NCBI RefSeq assembly: GCF_000403845.2
Contig: NZ_KE159568.1
Location: 62,001-126,000 of the forward strand
DNA from: Eubacterium sp. 14-2
GTDB lineage: Bacteria; Bacillota; Clostridia; Lachnospirales; Lachnospiraceae
Reading direction: 5' to 3'
DNA: 64,000 bases
Of the stretch, positions 24,300-32,620 are shown piece after piece (the first letter of the stretch is position 1; each line of letters begins with the position of its first letter). The notes beneath the pieces were generated by a model. The model had not been told where the DNA came from. It made no database searches and saw nothing but the letters and a program-made list of their open reading frames with translations. The position numbers were made by a program, and so were the translations under genes.

Positions 24300-24972
24300 C
24301 CTGTTTTCTCTCCCTTTTTTCCTTTTCCGTTTTTTTCATTTTCCCTGGCAGCTTTTTCTCCCTGTCTTCCTCCGCCTTTTCCGGCAGCTTTCCATTCCCG
24401 GCTTCTTTCAGTGTATTCTTTTCCTCAAATAAAAATGGTCGCAATTTCCATCTGTTGGGAAAATATCTTCCTGCCATCAGTGGATGTGTAGCTGTCAGCC
24501 TTTCATACTCTCCCTTATCGTCCACGATGTCCACTACTTTGTCTTTATAATTTTTCAGAAGTTTCAGCAGGTATTCTTTTTCTTCTTTCACAAATTTATT
24601 TGTCAGGAATGTATTTCCATATCCAAGCAGGACAGCGTCAAACCCACGCTTTAACACTTCCGCAAGGTATTTCCGGTTCTCCGTGTTGTTCGCCACTTCG
24701 GAAGGCTTTAAACGCTGTTGAAAGAGATCTGCGTAAAGGTTGCAGACTGTGATTGTGGTATATCCCATGGGGATTAAGTTGTTTAAACTAAATGTGGTGG
24801 TAGTGTCTAAAATGCTGATATCTGTGCTGGCAGGGTTTAAGCCTATGATTAAGATGCCTTTCTCCGGTTTTCTGTCTTTGCAGGTGAAGGTCAGCTCAAA
24901 CCGCTTTTTATGGTTCTTATCGAAAATGCCTTTCCGCTCCACTGTCATGGATTCTGTTGATAATTTCTCCAT
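24172..24972 (-). CDS. DUF1643 domain protein with charged C-terminal tail
   Basis: A 266-residue protein. The N-terminal 170 residues are DUF1643: RFELTFTCKDRKPEKGILII, GLNPASTDISILDTTTT, VCNLYADLFQQRLK and GYGNTFLTNKF, ending HPLMAGRYFPNRWKLRPFLF. The family is common on mobile elements; its activity is not established. The last 85 residues are a Lys/Glu-rich disordered tail that overlaps the next gene by 128 bases. The start at 24972 has AGGAG seven bases upstream; longer in-frame codons lack one. First large gene of the recombinase operon. Confidence 0.8.
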   Translation of the reverse strand: MEKLSTESMTVERKGIFDKNHKKRFELTFTCKDRKPEKGILIIGLNPASTDISILDTTTTFSLNNLIPMGYTTITVCNLYADLFQQRLKPSEVANNTENRKYLAEVLKRGFDAVLLGYGNTFLTNKFVKEEKEYLLKLLKNYKDKVVDIVDDKGEYERLTATHPLMAGRYFPNRWKLRPFLFEEKNTLKEAGNGKLPEKAEEDREKKLPGKMKKTEKEKRERKQDGKDNPNQDGEPVAPAEADKQVSGKEKDTGGSDGEDLPHPPL

Positions 24973-25051
24973 TGGTACGCTCCTTTTTTTGCATGAAAAT
25001 AAGGCAGACAACATTTCCTGCTGTCTGCCTGCTTTCCAAACTCTTACATTG

Positions 25052-25129
25052 TTATGCGTTTCCTGTTTCTAGTGCCACCAGTACGCCTACTGTAATGACA
25101 CATGCGCCTAAGAAGATTCCTGCGTGCAT
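25052..25129 (-). CDS. 25-residue hydrophobic peptide
   Basis: MHAGIFLGACVITVGVLVAL followed by ETGNA: a single membrane helix with almost no flanks. An AAAGGGG ribosome site lies seven bases upstream. Its size and hydrophobicity recall small membrane peptides and type I toxins, but there is no sequence proof. It lies upstream of the DUF1643 gene. Confidence 0.5.
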   Translation of the reverse strand: MHAGIFLGACVITVGVLVALETGNA

Positions 25130-25186
25130 AGAATCACCCCTTTCCTGATTGTTTTCAGGGTAATAATATATATTTACATTATTTTA

Positions 25187-25747
25187 TCACTGAAACATCC
25201 CGCTTGCCTCATTCATATAATCAAATAATATGCTTTTTAGTTTTTCAGGCATATATGTATATCTTTCATCTGATTTATATTCAGAAATTCGTCTTTTGGC
25301 TTCGTCCATCTCCCCTTCCATTATCAATGCCTCCACCTCTTCTACAAGTTCCACTCCCAGATTACCATATTCTTCCAGTGAATCTACTTTCTCTTTGAAT
25401 TCTTCTACATCTGATTTGAATTTATCATATTTTTTATAACTTCCATTCATTTCATCTAAAATCGCCTTTATTTTTCCCAAATTCATTTCGGCGTATTCTC
25501 CCTTTTCCATTTCCGCTTGAGCAGCTCCATAAAGTTTAACATCTTCAATTAGCTTAGACGTTTTTCTGGACATTTTTTCACCCTGGAACTCTATGTCTTT
25601 CGCGTCCTCCAATGCGGTGTAATAACCGCCTCTTTTTACGCTTTCTACGATATCCTTTTCCAAATCACTGACTTCTCCTGCGACTATAATTTTTCCAATA
25701 ATCAAAAGTACGGCTATAACAATAACAACAGGTGCAATTTTTTTCAT
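25187..25747 (-). CDS. Membrane-anchored extracellular helical protein
   Basis: A 186-residue protein with one N-terminal membrane segment (IAPVVIVIAVLLIIGKIIVA, residues 4-23) and no lipobox, followed by about 160 residues of charged helix (EKDIVESVKRGGYYTALEDA, VDSLEEYGNLGVELVEEVEAL). It is probably anchored with the helical part outside. AGGAGG lies seven bases before the start. Last gene of the operon that starts with the 538-residue gene. Family not recognised. Confidence 0.7.
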   Translation of the reverse strand: MKKIAPVVIVIAVLLIIGKIIVAGEVSDLEKDIVESVKRGGYYTALEDAKDIEFQGEKMSRKTSKLIEDVKLYGAAQAEMEKGEYAEMNLGKIKAILDEMNGSYKKYDKFKSDVEEFKEKVDSLEEYGNLGVELVEEVEALIMEGEMDEAKRRISEYKSDERYTYMPEKLKSILFDYMNEASGMFQ

Positions 25748-25793
25748 ATGATATCCTCCTGACTGTCTCTTTTGTGGATTTTAAAATCCGTTT

Positions 25794-25943
25794 TCATCTG
25801 AATTTCTGGACTACATATGTAATCACCGAAATTACAACTGCAATCCAGAACAGTTCCCACATAAATTCAATGATATGTGACAAAAGCCATAGAACCACTA
25901 TAACCCCAATGATGGCGGCCATTATCCCAAGTACTTTTTTCAT
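25794..25943 (-). CDS. Small two-helix membrane protein
   Basis: A 49-residue protein, MKKVLGIMAAIIGVIVVLWL followed by a second hydrophobic stretch (FWIAVVISVITYVVQKFR). TGAGGA precedes the start. It lies between the 538- and 186-residue genes with short gaps (23 and 46 bases) and belongs to that operon. Confidence 0.6.
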   Translation of the reverse strand: MKKVLGIMAAIIGVIVVLWLLSHIIEFMWELFWIAVVISVITYVVQKFR

Positions 25944-25966
25944 GCTTCCTCACTCCATTTGTAAAC

Positions 25967-27583
25967 TTATTTTTTAAACAGCTTTCCAAATCCTTTGATG
26001 ACATCTATGCCGCTCTTCGGGTTTAAGATTTTATCTTTCTTCTTTTCCAGATACTGTGCTGCTTCCGTTGTATCTTCCTGTCCCAATCCCAATTTGGGCA
26101 ATAATATCTCCATCTTTTGAAAGGCTTCCTCAATTTTCTCCAAAGAAGACGTATCTGCTTTTTTCATCGCTTTCAGGAGCCTGTCTTTTCCCGCCTGTTT
26201 CCGGTCTGCTTTTTTAAATAACCCGGTGGAACAGAATTTTTTATCAAAATCGGCTAAATATCCGTTGATTTTTTCTAAATATTTTGGCTTCAGCTCGGAA
26301 CAGAACCGTTCTTCAAACGCAGATTTCTTTTCCAGTAAATCTTCCTCATAGTCAAGAAGTGATTCCGACGTCGGCGGTACAATTTCCTCAAAAAAGGCCT
26401 GTATCGTCTGTAATTCCTCACGGGCAAAATCTGCAGAATCCCTGGTAGTACAGACAACTTCATCTACCGTCCGGTACAGCAGGTCGAAGTCTTCCAGCCT
26501 TTTATTGATATACTTCATGCATTCCAATTCTTCTGTTACTGGCAGACTTAAACCCGTGCAGTACTCCATCAGTTTTTCTTTTGCTTTTACAGAATCTTCT
26601 TCTGTTTCTCCTTGAATATCTTTTACATACTGGAGCGCCTGGTTATCCTTAGAGGATTGCAGGTCAACGCCATAATAATCTGCCAGTTCCCCCAGCGCTC
26701 CCTTTTCATCCCCAAATGACGCAAGCATGGTTTCAAATAAATCAAGACTGTATGGATACAATGCCAGAATTTCCTGATAAATTTGGTCTGTTTTTTCTTT
26801 TGGGACTGCCCCGCTTTTCAAATTATTCAGCAATCGCTGTGCAGTCTCCATGTCATTTTCCGATGGAACTCCCCATATAACATCTTCTTTGGTTTCTGAA
26901 ATAAGATGTATCAATACATGGTGTAAAGCAAAAGCAGATGCAAAGACGCCTTCCTGTATTGCTGACCTTGTTTCAGGATTGGAAAATATCTGCTTTAATT
27001 CTGAATTAGCCGCCATTTTGCTGAATGAATTACCGATTGCATTCACGAAACTGTGCCCCATTCCTTCTGCAACGTTCCGCATTCCAAGGCTGGCCTGATG
27101 TGCATAATTATCTATTACCGTACCGCCATAACTGCCGCCTTCCCATCTGGCACGGTTGTCTTTTCGTTCCTGGCGGTATTGTTTCTGCGCTTCCAAATCT
27201 TCATTTACGGATATGATTTTTTCACAGACAGAATCAGATGCCGCATAGAAGGGATTCAGATACCCTTTCTCATTTGCATACTGATAAATGGTATCGTAAT
27301 CCCAGTCATAACGTTCCACACTGATAAGTTCTTTTTTTATTTCATCTATGACCGGGCAGATACTTTTCTGAAAATCTGATGACGTTTTCTGCAGAATGTC
27401 ATTGCAGTTCGTATAGCCATCATAAAAAGAAGAAAACTGTTTTACCGCTTCTTCTGCCAGATGGTAATACTTCTTCCGCAGGATATTATAAATATTTCTC
27501 TCTTTTGGAATATGGACTTCACCAACAGCACATGGATATTCCACAGGATGGTTCTCCTGCTCCAACAATTTTTTCATTAACAT
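25967..27583 (-). CDS. Uncharacterised 538-residue protein with central Gly-rich hydrophobic segment
   Basis: I know similar Firmicutes proteins only as uncharacterised. Layout: an N-terminal helical region (NILRKKYYHLAEEAVKQFSS), a loop NRARWEGGSYGGTVIDNYAH leading to an amphipathic Ala/Gly segment (LGMRNVAEGMGHSFVNAIGN), then 300 residues of charged helices with coiled-coil character. No signal peptide and no clear membrane helix. GGAG lies eight bases before the first ATG (27583). It is the first gene of a three-gene operon whose other members are membrane proteins, and a divergent XRE repressor shares its control region. Confidence 0.7.
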   Translation of the reverse strand: MLMKKLLEQENHPVEYPCAVGEVHIPKERNIYNILRKKYYHLAEEAVKQFSSFYDGYTNCNDILQKTSSDFQKSICPVIDEIKKELISVERYDWDYDTIYQYANEKGYLNPFYAASDSVCEKIISVNEDLEAQKQYRQERKDNRARWEGGSYGGTVIDNYAHQASLGMRNVAEGMGHSFVNAIGNSFSKMAANSELKQIFSNPETRSAIQEGVFASAFALHHVLIHLISETKEDVIWGVPSENDMETAQRLLNNLKSGAVPKEKTDQIYQEILALYPYSLDLFETMLASFGDEKGALGELADYYGVDLQSSKDNQALQYVKDIQGETEEDSVKAKEKLMEYCTGLSLPVTEELECMKYINKRLEDFDLLYRTVDEVVCTTRDSADFAREELQTIQAFFEEIVPPTSESLLDYEEDLLEKKSAFEERFCSELKPKYLEKINGYLADFDKKFCSTGLFKKADRKQAGKDRLLKAMKKADTSSLEKIEEAFQKMEILLPKLGLGQEDTTEAAQYLEKKKDKILNPKSGIDVIKGFGKLFKK

Positions 27584-27682
27584 AAATAACTCTCCTTCAC
27601 TTTTTATTTCATATATTACTTTTCTATTTTTTAATTGAGCATATTTATACCCATATATAAATATACCATATATTACAGAATC

Positions 27683-27711
27683 TTACAATAATATTGTGGG
27701 TAAAATATAAT
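27683..27711 (+). promoter_or_regulatory. XRE gene promoter with overlapping palindromic operator
   Basis: TTACAA, 17-base spacer, exact TATAAT, 20 bases before the XRE start. A perfect palindrome ACAATAATATTGT (27685-27697) overlaps the -35 box, a natural site for autoregulation and for control of the divergent 538-residue operon. Confidence 0.65.
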
Positions 27712-27731
27712 AGACATTGGAGGTACGGACA

Positions 27732-28001
27732 ATGCCCAAGAAAGAAAACCCTTTACGCCAGCTCCCGGCCAGTTCATATGGTTATGGCGAAATAAAAATC
27801 CATTTAGCAGAAATATTGGAAGAAAAAAATATCTCTCTGAATCAGTTGTCTTTCCGAACGGAAATGCAGAGGACACAATTACGGAATTACAGGGATGGAA
27901 AAATACAGCGTCTTGATATTGATATCCTGAAACGATTATGTTACGTTCTGGAATGTGACTTACACGACCTGATAGAATACATTCCGCCAGAAAAATCATA
28001 A
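27732..28001 (+). CDS. XRE-family helix-turn-helix regulator
   Basis: An 89-residue DNA-binding protein of the Cro/CI (HTH_26) type: IKIHLAEILEEKNISLNQLS is the first helix pair, RTEMQRTQLRNYRDGKIQRL the recognition region, and LKRLCYVLECDLHDLIEYIP the family ending. Start at 27732 with GGAGG eight bases before it; the frame is open to a TTG five codons earlier, but that would disrupt the site. Divergent from the 538-residue gene and probably its repressor. Followed by a CCCCATGG...CCATGGGG hairpin. Confidence 0.88.
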   Translation: MPKKENPLRQLPASSYGYGEIKIHLAEILEEKNISLNQLSFRTEMQRTQLRNYRDGKIQRLDIDILKRLCYVLECDLHDLIEYIPPEKS

Positions 28002-28062
28002 ACACAAAATCTACCCATTTCAGACAAAAACACCCCATGGAAAGCCAACTGCTCCCATGGGG
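27998..28062. repeat. Duplicated intergenic hairpin, copy 1
   Basis: ATAAACACAAAA, a variable tract, CAGACAAAAA and a hairpin CCCCATGG...CCATGGGG. The same order occurs at 30208-30270. The hairpin may serve as XRE terminator, but only AA follows it. Confidence 0.7.
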
Positions 28063-28081
28063 TTAAAATCTAACAAATCTA

Positions 28082-28223
28082 ACTCTTATTCCCTTTCTTC
28101 TACCTGAACTTCCGTTCCCTTTCGCCCTTACTTGTGATATGGCTCTCTATAACATGCCTAAGTGCGAAAATTAACCTTATATTATTCTGTCAAACAAGGC
28201 AGAGCACCTATAAATGCTCTGCC
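28082..28223. repeat. Rpn-associated 3' module, copy 2
   Basis: Homologous to 19392-19566: the tract CTTATTCCCTTTCTTCTACC to GTTCCCTTTCGCCCTTACTT, a degenerate palindrome ending TAAGTGCG (28159-28166) and a hairpin 28198-28223 (GGCAGAGCA and TGCTCTGCC) nine bases after the gene stop at 28232. Confidence 0.7.
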
Positions 28224-28231
28224 TGTTATAC

Positions 28232-29179
28232 TTACAAATACATTTTTGCTGTTTCTTCCGCCAAATGAAACTTTTCCTGGATTTTATTCAGAATAATACT
28301 ATCTGCAATTTGTAAATCCTTTAATGCTGATACCATAGCTATTATTCCTTCCTGTCTTCCCTTTTCAATTCCTTTCTCCTCCACACTCTTACTTAAATTA
28401 CACATAAGCGACACCTCACTTTCCAACGTCTGAGTCATTCTGATATGAAAATCTGCTTCCAATATCTGGCACTTGTCCTGTGAACCTGTCTCCGTGGACA
28501 GAAGCACATTCAACAGTTTTAATAAATCTGTACCCGAATCTCCCTCTTTCCCAAGACAGATCATGACAGCCGCCATCAAATCATAATCTGATTTTCGTTC
28601 CTTTACACTGCCCACCAGATTTTCTTCCGCAATATAATAACGGGTAATGCTGTTTTCACGGCTCTTTGGCGGATTCATACAAATCCATATGCTGTATACT
28701 TTTTTGATATTCTCATAATGGGAATTTGTAAACTCTGTTCCATATTGGGCGGAAATCATCCAGCTGCAGTAATAGATTCCCCTCTTGATCAGCGGATAAC
28801 CCGGATAAAAATCATTCTGAACTTCTATATTGATCATTAAACGAATCAGTTCTCCGGATACAGGAGCTGTTGCAAGAAAGCGGATATCATAGGTAACAGT
28901 TTCCTCCGTCAGAGAAGTATCTTCGTTTCCGGCTCCCTGTATCATAGAAACACGGTTGGATTCATCCGGGGCAACTGCCACTTCGCCCACCTGCGGTGTG
29001 CCTTCAATATATTTTTCCGCAATCTCTTCCACATCACAGTCACGGTATTCTTCCAGGCAGTTCTTCATAATCCATGCCAGAATAATCTTTTCCGAAAGCA
29101 GCCGCTTGCAGGCCGCATCATAACTGGCTTTCTCATCAGCCACACAGATGTTTTTCGCTATGGTAGTATCCGTATTCAT
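28232..29179 (-). CDS. PD-(D/E)XK nuclease family putative transposase (Rpn-like)
   Basis: A complete 315-residue protein of the second Rpn-like subfamily in the island, the intact relative of 13434-14171. It opens with ASYDAACKRLLSEKIILAWI and carries VTYDIRFLATAPVSGELIRL then LMINIEVQNDFYPGYPLIKR, with Asp and the Glu-x-Gln nuclease pair, and HYENIKKVYSIWICMNPPKS. The C-terminus has the EKGIEKGRQEGIIAMVSALK pattern typical of these proteins. Start at 29179 with AGGAGG seven bases upstream. Function by family: DNA endonuclease that promotes recombination. Confidence 0.85.
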   Translation of the reverse strand: MNTDTTIAKNICVADEKASYDAACKRLLSEKIILAWIMKNCLEEYRDCDVEEIAEKYIEGTPQVGEVAVAPDESNRVSMIQGAGNEDTSLTEETVTYDIRFLATAPVSGELIRLMINIEVQNDFYPGYPLIKRGIYYCSWMISAQYGTEFTNSHYENIKKVYSIWICMNPPKSRENSITRYYIAEENLVGSVKERKSDYDLMAAVMICLGKEGDSGTDLLKLLNVLLSTETGSQDKCQILEADFHIRMTQTLESEVSLMCNLSKSVEEKGIEKGRQEGIIAMVSALKDLQIADSIILNKIQEKFHLAEETAKMYL

Positions 29180-29273
29180 GGCCTCACCTCCTGCTTCTCG
29201 TTTACATTTTATCATATTCATGCTAACAAACCCGCTTATTATCACTTTAAGCTCTCTACAACTTTTTTCTTTC

Positions 29274-30172
29274 CTAAACAATATGATACCCTTTATACAG
29301 TTCTGCACGATAATTTTTATCATCTTTTATTCTTTCTATTTCATCAAATCTCTGGTCTGCTGCCAGCCTTCGGATTAACATGAGCATCTTTTCTTCTCCA
29401 ATTTCCTGAAAATGAAATTTATCCTGTATCTTTAATACAATAGCATCATCACCTGCATTTCCCTTTTTCAAATCTGATATTATTTCACACAGGCTCTTTA
29501 TGAAAACTGTATACTCATCTATTCTTTTTATAGCTTCTTCAAGATATATCCTGCACTTTTTTCTGATAATTTTTCTTCTTCCTTCAATATTTTCATAATG
29601 CGTTCTTCTGAAAAATTGTTTTTTCTACACACATTAATAATACCATAAATTTCTCCTTCTTTCCTCTTTTCCCTGTCATGCATTAACAACGTCATATACT
29701 CTTTCTCCACTCCGTTCCGGTCCGTGCCAGGCAGACATCCCCTGAATGTCCAGCACCCTCCATTCCCGATTCTTCTTCGCATTTTCTACTGCACGTTTCA
29801 GTTTCTTCACAAATATATCTTCTGACGGTCTGCCTGCCACGTAATCCAGGAACGCTTTTAATTCTCCACTCACAGCCCCGTTCTTTCCATCTGCATTCAG
29901 GAAAACTTTCTTTGCCCCGTCATTCAGTATAACCTCCGAATCTTCTTTACAGGCATTCTCAAAAGTGTACATATAACGGTTTTTCCAAATAAGTCTGACA
30001 GGCATATGAAGATAATATAACTGTTATTTAATGTATCATAATCCTGCCCTTTATCGACCAGTTGCAGGTCTGTCATGCTTTGATAATATCTGGTTCTTTT
30101 TGGCAGATATAGGGAAGTGACAGCCTGCATTTCTACTATAAAGCCACTTTCTTTTATACTTCTATTATACAT
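29274..30172 (-). pseudogene. Rpn family nuclease, decayed copy
   Basis: A broken relative of the gene at 19581-20399. Recognisable pieces in three frames are LPKRTRYYQSMTDLQLVDKG, FGKTVIC / RYMYTFENACKED, KKVFLNADGKNGAVSGELKA, FLDYVAGRPSEDIFVKKLKR, KEYMTLLMHDREKRKEGEIY and a separate tail (EIERIKDDKNYRAELYKGYH). The N-terminal 85 residues with half of the active site are deleted, so that the conserved upstream tract (CTATTATACAYAGTCCCCGG, also at 20480) abuts the middle of the gene. About 50 extra bases interrupt the REWR...EYMTLL region. Confidence 0.75.
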
Positions 30173-30207
30173 AGTCCCCGGTTAAAATACAAACGTTACG
30201 CCAAACC

Positions 30208-30270
30208 ATAAACACAAAACATGCCCATATCAGACAAAAATACCCCATGGAAGCACACACTCCCATGGGG
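30208..30270. repeat. Duplicated intergenic hairpin, copy 2
   Basis: Second copy of the unit at 27998-28062, with the same lead (ATAAACACAAAA, CAGACAAAAA) and hairpin CCCCATGG...CCATGGGG. The two copies are direct repeats that flank the Rpn gene and Rpn pseudogene between them. The stretch 30271-30395 after it has no gene. Confidence 0.7.
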
Positions 30271-30395
30271 AAACAAAGCGGCACAGGTCCGCTTCAACTC
30301 CCTGAATCTCTCACTCATGAGGGACCTGGACGGTTTGCTGCGCCGAGTGCAGTCGCTTTAGCGACATAATACAATTTGCACAAGTACGCATAATT

Positions 30396-30463
30396 ATTTT
30401 TCTCTTATAGGAAAACACTTTCACGCTTTAGCGTGACAGGGTCTTTCCTATAAGGTAAAAAAT
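30396..30463. repeat. Dispersed palindrome, copy B
   Basis: Arms 30396-30413 and 30444-30463 (TTCTCTTATAGGAAA and TTTCCTATAAG) with an inner hairpin TCACGC-TTTA-GCGTGA. It resembles the structures at 7518-7565 and 35136-35175, and part of its right half (CAGGGTCTTTCCT) recurs at 1557-1569. Confidence 0.65.
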
Positions 30464-30504
30464 AAGGAAACGCCTATAAATACTGGCTTTTATACCTGTC
30501 ATTT

Positions 30505-31182
30505 CTATTCCTCCACCTCAAACTTGTACCCCATGCCCCAGATGGTTTTAATATAATCCCCCCGGCTGCCCAGCTTGCTGCGCAGCTTTTTCACATGGGT
30601 ATCTATGGTTCTGGCATCGCCAAAATAATCATAATTCCACACGTGGTTCAGAATCTTTTCTCTGGACAGGGCAATTCCTCTGTTTTCCACAAAATAGCTG
30701 AGCAGTTCAAATTCCTTATAGCTTAACTCCATTACTTTTCCATCTGCTATAACCTGATGCCCCGGTTTATCTATGATAATTCCTCCGATATCCAGCGTTC
30801 CCTCTTCTTTTTTCCCGGCACGCCGCAAAATAGCCTCCACCCTGGCCACCAGAATTTTGGGACTGAAAGGCTTGGAAATATATTCGTCCGCACCTATGTC
30901 AAATCCCATCAGCTCGTCACTTTCTTCTCCTTTTGCCGTCAGCATGATAATGGGGACTTTGGAATTTTCCCGTATCTCTCTGCATACTTCCCATCCGTTA
31001 ATTTTCGGCATCATAACATCCAGAATAATCAGTGAAATATCCTTCTGTGCATAAAATTTATTCAGAGCATCTTCTCCGTCTTCTGCTTCCACCACTTCAA
31101 AATCCTGTTTTACCAGAAAATCCCGCACCAGTTTGCGCATTCTGCTCTCATCGTCTACCACCAGTATTTTCAGCTTCTCCAT
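30505..31182 (-). CDS. OmpR-family response regulator, partner of the kinase at 9780-11252
   Basis: A 225-residue regulator. Receiver domain: KILVVDDESRMRKLVRDFLV, phospho-acceptor Asp in LIILDVMMPKING, Thr in IIMLTAKGEE and Lys in EYISKPFSP. The winged-helix DNA-binding domain includes MELSYKEFELLSYFVENRG and DARTIDTHVKKLRSKLG. No kinase gene follows it here, which is unusual. The only orphan kinase in the window is at 9780-11252 in the same direction, beyond the island, and its upstream remnant resembles this protein's C-terminus. The pairing is inference from this layout. Confidence 0.93.
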   Translation of the reverse strand: MEKLKILVVDDESRMRKLVRDFLVKQDFEVVEAEDGEDALNKFYAQKDISLIILDVMMPKINGWEVCREIRENSKVPIIMLTAKGEESDELMGFDIGADEYISKPFSPKILVARVEAILRRAGKKEEGTLDIGGIIIDKPGHQVIADGKVMELSYKEFELLSYFVENRGIALSREKILNHVWNYDYFGDARTIDTHVKKLRSKLGSRGDYIKTIWGMGYKFEVEE

Positions 31183-31304
31183 CTAATCTACACCTTTCGC
31201 TTTCCCGGATTTTTCTCTGATATCCATGTTACCACAGGATTATGGTAAATCTGTGAAAATCCAGGAGCATATCAGAATATCTGCCTCCCGATATGTATCT
31301 GTTC

Positions 31305-31970
31305 TTACAGATTCAGTTCCTGTTCACGCTCTTTGATATTCTGCTCACGTTCCTCAAGCTCCTGTTCCCATTCCGCATATCTGTCAACAATCCTGTTTTC
31401 ATAATTGAGAATATTGGGATTACTGTCCATCAGCGTAATTATCACCATACCGATTACCACCAGCATCAGAAATACATTGATTGCAATACTGGTACGGAAA
31501 AATCCTTTTCTGCTTTTAAGCCGCTCTTCTGTCCTTCTCTGTCTCAGCTGCGCTTCCCGTCGTTTCTGTTTTTCCTGTTCCAGCTGATCTTCATACCAGT
31601 CTGTCAGTTCCTCCACCTCAGAAGCCGGCGCCTGCTGTTTTTCCTGCTTCTGGCCTGAAACTCCTGTTTTCTGAGCCGGCGCCTTTCCGGTTACAGAATT
31701 TTTTACCTGTATGGGCTCCAGCCCCCTGTTTTTTATTTCGGGCACTCTGGAAAGATAGTCCCGGAGCTGTTTCAGGTACATAAGGCCCACCGGGGTTTCA
31801 AACACCTTCTCTGTGGTGAGTTTACGGTACATTTCCAGCACCATCCGGGGATTCTCCATATCCAGATTTCCTTTTATATACTGTATGCTCTCGGCTTCCT
31901 TTCGGGCTTTCTTCCCTTCTTCCGGTTCCGCAAAAGCAAATCCTTCCACTATGATTCCATTCTTTCCCAT
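31305..31970 (-). CDS. Membrane protein with coiled-coil tail
   Basis: A 221-residue protein, start MGKNGIIVEGFAFAEPEEGK with AGGAGAAGG upstream. Residues about 25-75 are a helical unit (VLEMYRKLTTEKVFETPVGL), followed by a Pro/Gln linker, a basic coiled coil (EQEKQKRREAQLRQRRTEER), one membrane helix (TSIAINVFLMLVVIGMVIIT) and a Glu-rich tail (EWEQELEEREQNIKEREQEL). The orientation suggests cytoplasmic N-terminus and outside tail. I do not recognise the family. It lies alone between the regulator and tmRNA. Confidence 0.7.
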   Translation of the reverse strand: MGKNGIIVEGFAFAEPEEGKKARKEAESIQYIKGNLDMENPRMVLEMYRKLTTEKVFETPVGLMYLKQLRDYLSRVPEIKNRGLEPIQVKNSVTGKAPAQKTGVSGQKQEKQQAPASEVEELTDWYEDQLEQEKQKRREAQLRQRRTEERLKSRKGFFRTSIAINVFLMLVVIGMVIITLMDSNPNILNYENRIVDRYAEWEQELEEREQNIKEREQELNL

Positions 31971-32202
31971 TTCCTTCTCCTCACTGTTTTCCCATATATC
32001 ATATCTGTTGCACTGCAAACGTTTTCCTGCTTCGGGTTTCCTTTTCAGGGTATATTATATCATACTTTGTCCGTTCCTTTCCATATGTATACACACAAAA
32101 TAAAGACAGCATACGCTGTCTTTATTTTCACTGATACACTAAGCAAAATATCTTTCTGTATATAATGATTTCATATGCAGAGTTCAACTTAATGCGTTTA
32201 AG

Positions 32203-32546
32203 TGGAGCTGAGGGGAATCGAACCCCTGTCCGAAAGCCAATTCACTATGGCATCTCCCATTACAGTCATTAGTTTAACATTCCCTCTGCCGAACGCCTAA
32301 TGACAGGCTTCCGGTTTCAGTAGCTTCATAATACGCCCATACCCGCAAAGCTTTGGGTATGTCGTTTCCCACATAGTCGAAGCCGGGTTCTTAAACTGTG
32401 GGTGGTCTAAGGCCGACTGCTGCAACTAGGCAGCGATTGCTAAATTATCTTCAGCGTTTATATTTATATTTCCCGTTGGTGAGGCGGTCAGGAGCCGCCA
32501 ATGGCTTCCATAGCTTCACAACCCCCGTCGAAACCAGTACAACCCC
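32203..32546 (-). ncRNA. ssrA: tmRNA (ssrA)
   Basis: One-piece transfer-messenger RNA of about 344 nt that rescues stalled ribosomes with SmpB. The 5' end GGGGTTG pairs with CAGCTCC at the 3' end; the T-arm contains GGTTCGATTCCCC, and the 5' domain contains TTTCGACGGGGG. The tag reading frame is visible: ...AACGCTGAAGATAATTTAGC continues to a stop, giving a tag that ends NAEDNLAIAA. The 3' CCA is not encoded (A then CTT). Its own promoter lies at 32577-32606. Confidence 0.95.
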
Positions 32547-32576
32547 TGGTCAGCTGATGTTGTTCAGCAGTTATTT

Positions 32577-32606
32577 ATTATAGCTTTCTTTTACGGTTTC
32601 TGTCAA
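32577..32606 (-). promoter_or_regulatory. Promoter of tmRNA
   Basis: Minus strand: exact TTGACA, 18-base spacer, exact TATAAT, about 30 bases before the tmRNA 5' end. Confidence 0.85.
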
Positions 32607-32620
32607 GTATTTTTCAGAAA

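Larger units (their letters stand above)
11299..30504. mobile_element. Accessory island inserted between response regulator and kinase genes
   Basis: The region from just upstream of the kinase to just downstream of the matching response regulator contains mainly accessory genes: a complete large serine recombinase, remnants of another recombinase and of a conjugative-element helicase, a decayed IS1182 transposase, Rpn-type nucleases and uncharacterised operons. The flanking genes share direction and would form a normal regulator-kinase operon if the island were removed. A 17-codon fragment resembling the regulator's 3' end sits at the left border. Exact ends and whether this was one insertion or several are not resolved. 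Confidence 0.65.
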
